DNA from: Methanothrix sp.
GTDB taxonomy: Archaea > Halobacteriota > Methanosarcinia > Methanotrichales > Methanotrichaceae
Length of the DNA: 8,698 bases
NCBI GenBank assembly: GCA_012798025.1
Contig: JAAZNX010000031.1
Coordinates: 1 to 8,698, forward strand
Reading direction: 5' to 3'
This document shows positions 1 to 5,118 of the stretch, one piece after another. Below the pieces are notes generated by a model that saw nothing but the letters and a program-made list of their open reading frames with translations, was not told where the DNA came from and ran no database searches. The translations under genes and the position numbers were made by a program. Positions within the stretch are counted from its first letter, which is position 1, and every line of letters starts with the position of its first letter.

Positions 1-720
1 ATGCTGGACTGCGCGGGCTTGAAAGCAGGAATTGTGATCCTGAGAAACTACATCACACGCGAGCAGATCGCGCCTCTCATCAAAAACACTGTGGTCGATG
101 GCTATGAATTCCTGGAGGACGACAAGAACGTCATACGCGAGCGCCTTTTATCTGATGTGTCCAGGATAGATGCCGTCCACGACCCTGGGACAGGGACTAT
201 GCCTGTGGACCATTTTTTCAATGTGCGAGGGATTGGAACAGTTGTTCTTGGATCAGTAGCCGAAGGTTGCATTAAGAAACACGATGAGCTGATGGTCCTT
301 CCCGGAGGCAAGACTGTCCAGGTTCGGTCCATTCAGAAGCATGATGAGGACTTCGATTGTGCATGCGCTGGTGATCGGGCTGGCATCGCCCTCAAGGGCA
401 TAGAAGTTGACGAATTGGATAGAGGAGCCATTCTTACAAACGACAAGTCCATAAAGCAGGTATCTTCCATCACTGCCAAGGCAGACTTGGTAAAATATTG
501 GCCTGCGCCTCTCAAAGAGGGAATGGTGCTTCATATCGGCCACTGGATGCAATTTGTTCCTGCCAGAATCGAGGCTGCAAAGGCTGATGGAGACTGGCAC
601 AAGGCCATTTTGACGGTAAAGCTGGATAAGATGCTGGTTTATCGGCCTGGCTCCAAGGCGGTCTTGACCTATCCAGAAGGCGGGAAGCTCAGGGTTGTTG
701 GAAGACTCGATCTGCCTTGA
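1..720 (+). CDS. SelB/EF-Tu-like protein with degenerate G domain (5' partial)
   Basis: This is the C-terminal part of a translation-GTPase-like protein; 239 residues are visible and the gene almost certainly begins before the window. Residues 1-30 look like the end of a G domain. Residues about 67-147 form an EF-Tu domain 2 of the SelB kind (PVDHFFNVRGIGTVVLGS, then VRSIQKHDED, AGDRAGIALKGIE and ELDRGAIL). Residues about 150-237 fit the following beta-barrel domain. The segment IVILRNYITREQIAPL aligns with [16 protein letters not shown] of aIF2 gamma in this same window, so the guanine-specifying NKxD motif appears lost. Related proteins in methanogens are annotated as EF-Tu domain 2 or SelB-like proteins of unknown role. 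A tRNA or ribosome ligand is possible but not shown. The first in-window ATG is an internal Met, not a supported start. Family assignment is good; function is uncertain. Confidence 0.85.
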   Translation: MLDCAGLKAGIVILRNYITREQIAPLIKNTVVDGYEFLEDDKNVIRERLLSDVSRIDAVHDPGTGTMPVDHFFNVRGIGTVVLGSVAEGCIKKHDELMVLPGGKTVQVRSIQKHDEDFDCACAGDRAGIALKGIEVDELDRGAILTNDKSIKQVSSITAKADLVKYWPAPLKEGMVLHIGHWMQFVPARIEAAKADGDWHKAILTVKLDKMLVYRPGSKAVLTYPEGGKLRVVGRLDLP

Positions 721-737
721 AGACCGATACAAAAGAA

Positions 738-748
738 AGCCAAAGGCT
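738..748 (-). terminator. Possible terminator of the small protease gene
   Basis: On the minus strand AGCC-TTT-GGCT can form a short hairpin, followed at once by TTCTTTTG. It overlaps the stop codon of the protease gene and sits in the 26-base gap between two convergent genes. The stem is only 4 bp, so T-rich archaeal termination is as likely as hairpin termination. Confidence 0.3.
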
Positions 749-1229
749 AGCTCTTTCTCGCAGCGACCTCTCTTATCATCTCGGAGGATATTGCAATTCC
801 CTTGCATGTGTGCATGTTGAGCGAGAGAAGTAGCCCTACAACCTTGCCGTCCTGCACCAGCGGACTGCCGCTCTCCCCTGGCCCCGGCAGATCTGCAGGC
901 GGCAGCACCACATAGGCTATTGACCAGGAGGTGTCGGAGATTTTGCACGACACCTCGTGCTGTGAGTTCTTCAGCTCAGCTTCCCCAAGCTTTGGCTTGC
1001 CAAGCTCTGTCTCCTGGCAGGCACCCATAATTGGGAAAAAGGCAAGATCAGCATCGCTCGGGACATAGGCCACCTTGCAGACCAGACCTCCCAGTCGGAG
1101 GCTGCGCGTTGCTGCTGCGCTGAAAATGTGTGCTGGAGCTACGCCCGCATAAACGCCACGCCAGGGGACGACTGCACCCAAAACACCGCCAGAGCGGCCC
1201 GCGATGAATTTGTCGCCAGATCTTATCAC
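747..1229 (-). CDS. Miniature trypsin-like (chymotrypsin-fold) serine protease
   Basis: The 160-residue product has the three motifs of trypsin-fold serine proteases in the right order: APAHIF with candidate catalytic His34, DADLAFF with Asp61, and PGESGSPLV with Ser120 and the oxyanion-hole glycine. KVVGLLLSLN afterwards matches the strand after the active site. Trypsins are normally over 200 residues, so this is near the lower limit for two barrels. There is no signal peptide or membrane segment, so it should be cytoplasmic. The only usable start is GTG at 1229: the frame stays open upstream to a stop at 1323-1325 but offers no ATG, GTG or TTG. A TATA-like box about 27 bases upstream suggests a leaderless message. 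It is divergent from pyrD and convergent with the SelB-like gene. The substrate is unknown. It could also be a non-proteolytic trypsin-fold protein, though the complete triad argues for activity. Confidence 0.75.
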   Translation of the reverse strand: MIRSGDKFIAGRSGGVLGAVVPWRGVYAGVAPAHIFSAAATRSLRLGGLVCKVAYVPSDADLAFFPIMGACQETELGKPKLGEAELKNSQHEVSCKISDTSWSIAYVVLPPADLPGPGESGSPLVQDGKVVGLLLSLNMHTCKGIAISSEMIREVAARKS

Positions 1230-1251
1230 GAGATAATTGAACGTCGATGGA

Positions 1252-1260
1252 ATTAATTTA
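1252..1260 (-). promoter_or_regulatory. TATA-like box for the protease gene
   Basis: The minus strand reads TAAATTAATT, centred about 27 bases before the GTG start at 1229. This is the expected TATA-to-start distance for a leaderless archaeal transcript. No Shine-Dalgarno sequence precedes the GTG, which fits. The call rests on position and AT-richness only. Confidence 0.45.
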
Positions 1261-1288
1261 GGTTTCTCCCTTGGCCACTTGACAAGAC

Positions 1289-1297
1289 TTTTATCTT
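1289..1297 (+). promoter_or_regulatory. TATA-like box for the pyrD operon
   Basis: TTTTATCTT lies about 28 bases before the pyrD ATG at 1320, the right place for a transcript starting at or very near the start codon. The sequence between them has no clear Shine-Dalgarno motif. The box is a moderate match to the archaeal consensus (TTTAWATA-like). Confidence 0.4.
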
Positions 1298-1319
1298 CTG
1301 AGATGGATCTATCAAGCTC

Positions 1320-2216
1320 ATGCTATCCCTTACAGTTCATGCCGGTGGCCTGACCCTCAGAAATCCCGTCATGCTTGCCGCCGGAATCCTTGGCACCACT
1401 GGAGCCTCACTTAGGCGTGCCGCACTTGCAGGTGCAGGAGGCGTGGTCACCAAATCCCTGGGCTCTGTTCCAAGGGAAGGCCATCCTGGACCTACGATTG
1501 TGCAGGTGGACTGTGGCCTGCTGAATGCCATGGGCCTGCCAAATCCCTCTTACAAAAAGTTCCAGGAAGAGATAGATATTGCAAAGACGGGAGGCGTCCC
1601 AGTGGTGGCCAGCATCTTCGGCTCCAGTGCCGAGGAGTTCGCAGGAATTGCCCGCGGCCTGGATGCTGATGCCTTCGAGCTAAACCTCTCATGTCCCCAT
1701 GCAGAAAAGTACGGCTCAGAGCTTGGCCGCTATCCCGATTTGGTGGAAGCAGTGACAGGAGCCGTGAAAGCTGCGGCGAACGCTCCCGTTTGGGTCAAGC
1801 TCACACCCAACACTGCGGACATCGTGGAGCTGGGACTTGCAGCCCAGAGAGGAGGCGCAGATGCTGTTGTGGCCATAAACACCTTGAAGGCAATGGCCAT
1901 CGACATCGAGACAGGATATCCGATCTTAGGAAACAGGTTTGGGGGCCTGTCAGGTCCTGCCATCAAGCCTGTGGCAGTGCGCTCTGTCTATGACCTTGCC
2001 TTGAGGCTGGATATTCCTGTGATCGGCGTGGGTGGCGTCACATCCTGGGAGGATGCTGTGGAGATGATAATGGCCGGAGCCTGGGCAGTGCAGGTTGGCA
2101 CAGCCCTGAAGAAGGGCTATGGCATCTTCGAGGAGATCACACTTGGCCTGACCCGTTACCTTGAGAGAAAATCCATGACGCTTGAAGACATCCGTGGAAT
2201 GGCAGGGAGGCATTAG
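1320..2216 (+). CDS. pyrD: Dihydroorotate dehydrogenase, class 1B catalytic subunit
   Basis: PyrD oxidises dihydroorotate to orotate in de novo pyrimidine synthesis, using FMN. The 298-residue length is normal. An FMN-binding strand ends in VVTKSL (Lys45). NAMGLPNP (69-76) is the conserved substrate-binding stretch. ELNLSCPH carries the class 1 catalytic base as Cys125, which marks the 1B-like type rather than the Ser of class 2. VKLTPN (about 159-164) and the C-terminal phosphate-binding run GVGGVTSWEDA (237-247) followed by AVQVGTAL are present. The ATG at 1320 gives the expected N-terminus, LTVHAGGLTLRNPVMLAAG. pyrK begins directly after the stop, as expected for a PyrD that hands electrons to a PyrK partner and then to NAD+. 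The protein should be cytoplasmic. No oddities seen. Confidence 0.97.
   Translation: MLSLTVHAGGLTLRNPVMLAAGILGTTGASLRRAALAGAGGVVTKSLGSVPREGHPGPTIVQVDCGLLNAMGLPNPSYKKFQEEIDIAKTGGVPVVASIFGSSAEEFAGIARGLDADAFELNLSCPHAEKYGSELGRYPDLVEAVTGAVKAAANAPVWVKLTPNTADIVELGLAAQRGGADAVVAINTLKAMAIDIETGYPILGNRFGGLSGPAIKPVAVRSVYDLALRLDIPVIGVGGVTSWEDAVEMIMAGAWAVQVGTALKKGYGIFEEITLGLTRYLERKSMTLEDIRGMAGRH
2205..2210 (+). promoter_or_regulatory. Shine-Dalgarno for pyrK inside the end of pyrD
   Basis: GGGAGG lies in the last codons of pyrD with a 6-base spacer to ATG 2217. It decides in favour of 2217 over the second in-frame ATG at 2226, and points to coupled translation of the two subunits. Confidence 0.6.
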
Positions 2217-2987
2217 ATGAGGCCCATGAATTCCATCATCCAGGAGGTGCGATCGGAGGCTCCGCTGGTCAGGACCTTCAGGCTGGACAAACAGCTAGAT
2301 CCAGCGCCAGGGCAGTACGTTATGGTCTGGATCCGTGGGGTGGACGAGGTTCCCATGAGCTTCTCCTCTCCCGATACCATCACAGTACAATCAGTTGGCG
2401 AGGCCACTCGGGCGCTATTCAATCTGGGCGCAGGCAGCAGCATAGGGCTGCGGGGGCCCTTTGGCAATGGCTTCGTGCTGCGTGGCAAGAATATCCTACT
2501 GGTTGGAGGCGGCGTGGGAACAGCACCTCTCGCCTTCCTTGGCGAGCAGGCTCGCGGGGCTGGCATCAATGTCACATCCCTGGTTGGCTTTTGCTCCTCG
2601 CAGGACATAATCTTTCAGGACAGATTTGAAGCTTTAGGCGACCTTGTTATCACTACAGACGATGGATGCGTTGGAATAAAAGGGCATGTTGCAGAGGGCT
2701 TAAAGGAGTTTGATTTAACAGAGTTCAGCCAGATCTATTTATGCGGCCCAGAGGTGATGATGTGGGACATAATCTCACGTACACGCGAGCATGCGGGAAA
2801 GATCCAGGCCTGCATCAGCCGCTACTTCAAATGCGCCACAGGAGTATGCGGCTCATGCTGCCTGGACCCCGAGGGCGTGCGCGTCTGCGTGGAGGGACCA
2901 GTGTTCATGGCCGATCGTTTGATCGAGAGCGAGTTTGGAAGATACAAGCGCGGTCCTGACGGCAGCAAGGGCCAGTGCAGAGGCTAA
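2217..2987 (+). CDS. pyrK: Dihydroorotate dehydrogenase electron transfer subunit
   Basis: PyrK is the FAD and [2Fe-2S] subunit that moves electrons from FMN in PyrD to NAD+. The 256 residues show a ferredoxin-reductase barrel (about 1-90) with PGQYVMVW and EVPMSFSS. The latter is the flavin-binding position; bacterial PyrK more often has an RPxS motif there. The nucleotide-binding motif ILLVGGGVGTAPLAFL spans 93-108 and YLCGPEVM is at 174-181. The C-terminal iron-sulfur cluster ligands are Cys206, Cys211, Cys214 and Cys224 (C-x4-C-x2-C-x9-C) in CATGVCGSC...RVCVEGPVF. The start codon follows the pyrD stop with no gap, so the two are translated as a pair. The last 20 residues are a charged tail after the core domain. 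Identity is secure. Confidence 0.95.
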   Translation: MRPMNSIIQEVRSEAPLVRTFRLDKQLDPAPGQYVMVWIRGVDEVPMSFSSPDTITVQSVGEATRALFNLGAGSSIGLRGPFGNGFVLRGKNILLVGGGVGTAPLAFLGEQARGAGINVTSLVGFCSSQDIIFQDRFEALGDLVITTDDGCVGIKGHVAEGLKEFDLTEFSQIYLCGPEVMMWDIISRTREHAGKIQACISRYFKCATGVCGSCCLDPEGVRVCVEGPVFMADRLIESEFGRYKRGPDGSKGQCRG

Positions 2988-2991
2988 GACA

Positions 2992-3708
2992 ATGATAGTG
3001 CGATTTATGCATGATGGCAAAATCAGAGGTGGATCGTACAGCGAGGAGAACGGAATTGTCTCCGGAGGAGAGGTGCTGGCTTTAGAGGACGTCGAGCTGC
3101 TGGCGCCGTGCCAGCCGAGCAAGATCGTCTGCGTCGGCCTCAACTACACTGAGCACGCCCGGGAGCTGAAGATGCAGCTTCCCTCTGAGCCCATACTCTT
3201 CCTAAAACCGCCCTCAGCTGTCCTGGCGCCGGGAAAGGAGATCATCTATCCCCTTTCAAGCAGGCAGGTGGACTATGAAGGCGAGCTTGGAGTGGTGATA
3301 GGGAAGCGCTGCAAGAGCATTCCTGCAGCAGATGCAGAGAGATACATCCTGGGCTACACATGCTTCAACGATGTCACTGCCCGCGATCTTCAAAACAAGG
3401 ACGGCCAGTGGACGCGCTCCAAGAGCTTTGATACCTTTGCGCCCTTTGGCCCCTGGATCGCCAAGATAGACCCCTCAGACGTGGATATTCAGACCCGTGT
3501 AAATGGTGTTGTGAGACAGAGATCAAACACTTCTGACCTGATATTTGGCATTCCCGATCTGCTGGAGTTCATAAGTGCCATCATGACGCTGGAGCCTGGA
3601 GATGTGATCGCGACTGGCACGCCTCCTGGAGTGGGGCCGATGAGCAGAGGAGACAGGGTTGAAGTGGAGATCGAGGGAATCGGGGTTCTGGAAAATATCG
3701 TAAAATAG
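2992..3708 (+). CDS. Fumarylacetoacetate hydrolase family protein (FAHD1-like)
   Basis: This 238-residue protein is the single-domain FAH fold. The divalent metal site is visible: DYEGELG gives Glu96 and Glu98, and CFNDVTARD gives Asp127. KIVCVGLNYTEHARE (44-58), FLKPPSAVL, SKSFDTFAPFGPW and the C-terminal GDVIATGTPPGVGP (203-216) are typical. Relatives include acylpyruvases, oxaloacetate decarboxylase/tautomerases and 2-hydroxyhepta-2,4-diene-1,7-dioate isomerases; sequence alone does not choose the substrate. The frame is open from an ATG at 2935 that would overlap pyrK, but the family N-terminus fits the ATG at 2992, four bases after the pyrK stop and eight bases after a weak AGAGG. It is therefore the third gene of the pyr operon. 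No link to pyrimidine synthesis is established. A clean-up role for reactive keto acids is a guess. Confidence 0.9.
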   Translation: MIVRFMHDGKIRGGSYSEENGIVSGGEVLALEDVELLAPCQPSKIVCVGLNYTEHARELKMQLPSEPILFLKPPSAVLAPGKEIIYPLSSRQVDYEGELGVVIGKRCKSIPAADAERYILGYTCFNDVTARDLQNKDGQWTRSKSFDTFAPFGPWIAKIDPSDVDIQTRVNGVVRQRSNTSDLIFGIPDLLEFISAIMTLEPGDVIATGTPPGVGPMSRGDRVEVEIEGIGVLENIVK

Positions 3709-3717
3709 AAGGAGAAG

Positions 3718-3745
3718 AATTGGATCAATCGTATCCCAATTTTTT
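3718..3745 (+). terminator. Terminator of the pyrD-pyrK-FAH operon
   Basis: AATTGGAT (3718-3725) pairs with ATCCCAATT (3733-3741) around a 7-base loop with one bulged base, and is followed by a T run through 3745. It begins ten bases after the FAH stop codon and overlaps the last codons of the convergent zinc-finger gene. On the opposite strand the T-rich stretch just past 3725 could end that gene's message. Confidence 0.55.
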
Positions 3746-3946
3746 GTTCGGCCTCCACAATCCGCTTCCATTGCAGCTCGGGCAGCTTATCTTTCCCGTA
3801 TTATTACAGATGCATTTTTGCCTTCCCTCGTAATTTAGTGCATTGCCATGGCATTTGGAGCATTCTACCATGCCGGTGCCATGGCATTGAATGCAGTCGC
3901 TTTTGCCATGAACATTGAATTCATCTTTGATCATTTGATTTCGCAT
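3725..3946 (-). CDS. Free-standing DnaJ-type zinc-finger mini-protein
   Basis: The 73-residue product is almost entirely a DnaJ/Hsp40 cysteine-rich domain. It has four cysteine pairs: Cys18/21 in CIQCHGTG, Cys29/32 in CSKCHG, Cys45/47 in KCICNNTG, and Cys55/58 in CPSCNGSG. In DnaJ, motifs 1 and 4 bind one zinc and motifs 2 and 3 the other. Here the outer pair is perfect CxxCxGxG. The inner pair is altered: motif 2 lacks the last glycine, and motif 3 is CxC rather than CxxC. There is no J domain and no C-terminal substrate-binding domain. ATG 3946 is preceded by GGAG with a 10-base spacer; a second Met at residue 5 is an alternative. It starts 21 bases after the coiled-coil gene stop, so the two probably share a message. 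Role unknown; protein binding or thiol/zinc chemistry is plausible. Confidence 0.75.
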   Translation of the reverse strand: MRNQMIKDEFNVHGKSDCIQCHGTGMVECSKCHGNALNYEGRQKCICNNTGKISCPSCNGSGLWRPNKKLGYD

Positions 3947-3967
3947 CTGCTCTGTGCTCCCACGAGA

Positions 3968-4198
3968 TTATTTGTCTCCCCAGTGCTTCTTTAGCTCCTT
4001 CAGATTTTCAGCCTTCTGCCTCTCGCGCCTCGCCTCAGCTTCTAGATCTTGTGCCTCCGATCTGGCATGCTCTTTGCTGGTGCTCAAGGGGTTTACCATC
4101 CTTCTTTTTTCTGCAGCCTCCTCCTCTAGCCTTCTTGCTTTTTCTTCATGTTCCCTGATCATCTTATCAGCTTTTTCTTTGGAGTATCCATTGGCCAT
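3968..4198 (-). CDS. Small charged coiled-coil protein, hypothetical
   Basis: I do not recognise a family. The 76-residue product is rich in Lys, Arg and Glu and should form two amphipathic helices. The first is SKEKADKMIREHEEKARRLE and onward; the second is the EARRERQKAENLKELKKHW region; a short break at NPLSTS separates them. There is no cysteine, signal peptide or membrane segment. The ATG at 4198 has GAGG three bases upstream and an AAAAAATA box about 23 bases upstream. A GTG at 4210 in the same frame would add MTRK but lies only about 11 bases from that box. The next gene, a DnaJ-type zinc finger, begins 21 bases downstream. The opposite strand is also open and hydrophobic, but that is the expected reverse reading of a charged helix. 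Confidence 0.65.
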   Translation of the reverse strand: MANGYSKEKADKMIREHEEKARRLEEEAAEKRRMVNPLSTSKEHARSEAQDLEAEARRERQKAENLKELKKHWGDK

Positions 4199-4217
4199 TT
4201 TCCTCGTCACCCAAGCG

Positions 4218-4225
4218 TATTTTTT
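4218..4225 (-). promoter_or_regulatory. TATA-like box before the coiled-coil/zinc-finger pair
   Basis: The minus strand reads AAAAAATA between the ADH synthase stop and the coiled-coil gene, centred about 23 bases before ATG 4198. It could give the pair its own promoter in addition to read-through from ADH synthase. The match is weak. Confidence 0.3.
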
Positions 4226-4243
4226 CTCTGCGTTACAATGAAA

Positions 4244-5044
4244 TTACCCTTTCAGGACTTCTGCGGCTTCCTTTGCCTTTTTGCCTTTGTTGACTATGGC
4301 CGCAATCGCCATGGTCATCTTCACAGGGTCTTCATGCTGGAAGACATTCCTGCCTATTGCCACCCCGCGCGCTCCAGCCTGCATGGCTCCTTCGATCATT
4401 TGCAGAAACTCCATGTCGGTCTCAGTCTTGGGCCCTCCGGCGATGACCACCGGCACAGGACAGCCCTCTACCACACGCCTGAAGGAGTCGGGATCTCCTG
4501 TGTAGTTGGTCTTGATGATGTCTGCGCCAAGCTCCGCTCCAGCGCGGGCAGCGTGTGCCACAACCTCCATATCATTTGGATTTGTGATTCCTTTGCCGCG
4601 AGGGTACATCATAGCCACGAGCGGCATGCCCCAGAAGTCGCATCTTTCGCTGACGCAGCCGAGGATGCTGAGCTGATCAGATTCCGTATCAGAGCCGATG
4701 TTGATGTGAACTGACACTGCATCGGCTCCCATCTTCAGGCATTCTTCCACCTGGCAGACTTGAACCTTGTTGTTGGGATCGGGGCCGAGCGATGTGGAGG
4801 CGCTCATGTGTACGATAAGGCCCACGTCCCTTCCATAGCCGCGGTGGCCGTGCCTGACCATCCCCTTCTGCTGCAGGACGGCATTTGCCCCGCCCTTTGC
4901 AACCTTATTCACCATCTCAGGCAGGTTTACAAGCCCCTTGATCGGACCCACAGATATGCCATGATCAAGGGGGATTATGACTGTGTTTCCGCTATCTCTG
5001 TCGATTATCCTCTCAATTCTCACTCGCTTGCCAATCTCACTCAA
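4244..5044 (-). CDS. 2-amino-3,7-dideoxy-D-threo-hept-6-ulosonate (ADH) synthase
   Basis: This class I aldolase-family enzyme joins 6-deoxy-5-ketofructose 1-phosphate with aspartate semialdehyde to give ADH, the first step of the archaeal route to 3-dehydroquinate and aromatic amino acids (type enzyme MJ0400). The 266 residues carry PLDHGIS (Asp27), a [18 protein letters not shown] stretch, MMYPRGKG (Tyr147) and the Schiff-base lysine in [10 protein letters not shown] (Lys178). The phosphate-binding loops are [10 protein letters not shown] (201-210) and [14 protein letters not shown] (227-240). Length is normal for the family. The start is TTG at 5044: an in-frame TGA lies two codons upstream, and family similarity begins at once with [11 protein letters not shown] strong TATA box stands about 50 bases upstream. 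Its usual partner, dehydroquinate synthase II, is not in the window. The related archaeal fructose-1,6-bisphosphate aldolase is the alternative, but the overall match favours ADH synthase. Confidence 0.92.
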   Translation of the reverse strand: MSEIGKRVRIERIIDRDSGNTVIIPLDHGISVGPIKGLVNLPEMVNKVAKGGANAVLQQKGMVRHGHRGYGRDVGLIVHMSASTSLGPDPNNKVQVCQVEECLKMGADAVSVHINIGSDTESDQLSILGCVSERCDFWGMPLVAMMYPRGKGITNPNDMEVVAHAARAGAELGADIIKTNYTGDPDSFRRVVEGCPVPVVIAGGPKTETDMEFLQMIEGAMQAGARGVAIGRNVFQHEDPVKMTMAIAAIVNKGKKAKEAAEVLKG

Positions 5045-5054
5045 ATCTCATCAT
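5037..5054 (-). other. Possible five-codon upstream ORF overlapping the TTG start
   Basis: The minus strand has two consecutive ATGs (5054-5052 and 5051-5049) opening the reading frame MMRFE-stop, which overlaps the TTG start of ADH synthase in another frame. GGAG at 5060-5057 is 5 bases from the second ATG but 12 from the TTG, so it suits the mini-ORF better. Deleting one T from the TTT at 5045-5043 would instead join the ATGs to the main frame. Confidence 0.3.
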
Positions 5055-5069
5055 CTCTCCGTGCTAATA

Positions 5070-5099
5070 TGTAGCATGCTAACATAGATCATATTTAAA
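5070..5099 (-). promoter_or_regulatory. TATA box and adjoining palindrome for ADH synthase
   Basis: The minus strand holds CTTTAAATAT, with TTTAAATA at 5099-5092, a near-perfect archaeal TATA box. Transcription should begin about 25 bases downstream, near 5068-5070, giving a leader of roughly 25 bases. Between box and predicted start lies TGTTAGCATGCTACA (5084-5070), with AGCATGCT as a perfect 8-base palindrome and near-matching arms. That is where an archaeal repressor would block polymerase, but no regulator is identified. Confidence 0.65.
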
Positions 5100-5118
5100 G
5101 CTTGCGCCGAAACTTTCG

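Noticed and set aside
253..948. A long minus-strand open frame of 231 codons across the SelB-like gene and the protease gene
   Set aside because: It runs antisense to a clear domain-2 protein and overlaps the protease with its catalytic motifs in another frame; its own translation has no recognisable domain.
2935..2991. An upstream ATG that would extend the FAH-family protein by 19 residues
   Set aside because: The extension overlaps the pyrK end, looks like out-of-frame pyrK sequence, and is not needed for the FAH fold; ATG 2992 fits better.
3954..4241. A hydrophobic plus-strand ORF of 95 codons resembling a membrane protein
   Set aside because: It is the antisense of the Lys/Glu-rich coiled-coil gene; reverse reading of such codons gives Leu/Ser/Phe-rich false membrane proteins.
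4148..4714. A plus-strand ORF of 188 codons
   Set aside because: It lies mainly antisense to ADH synthase, which has strong family motifs; it is His/Cys-rich without any domain pattern.
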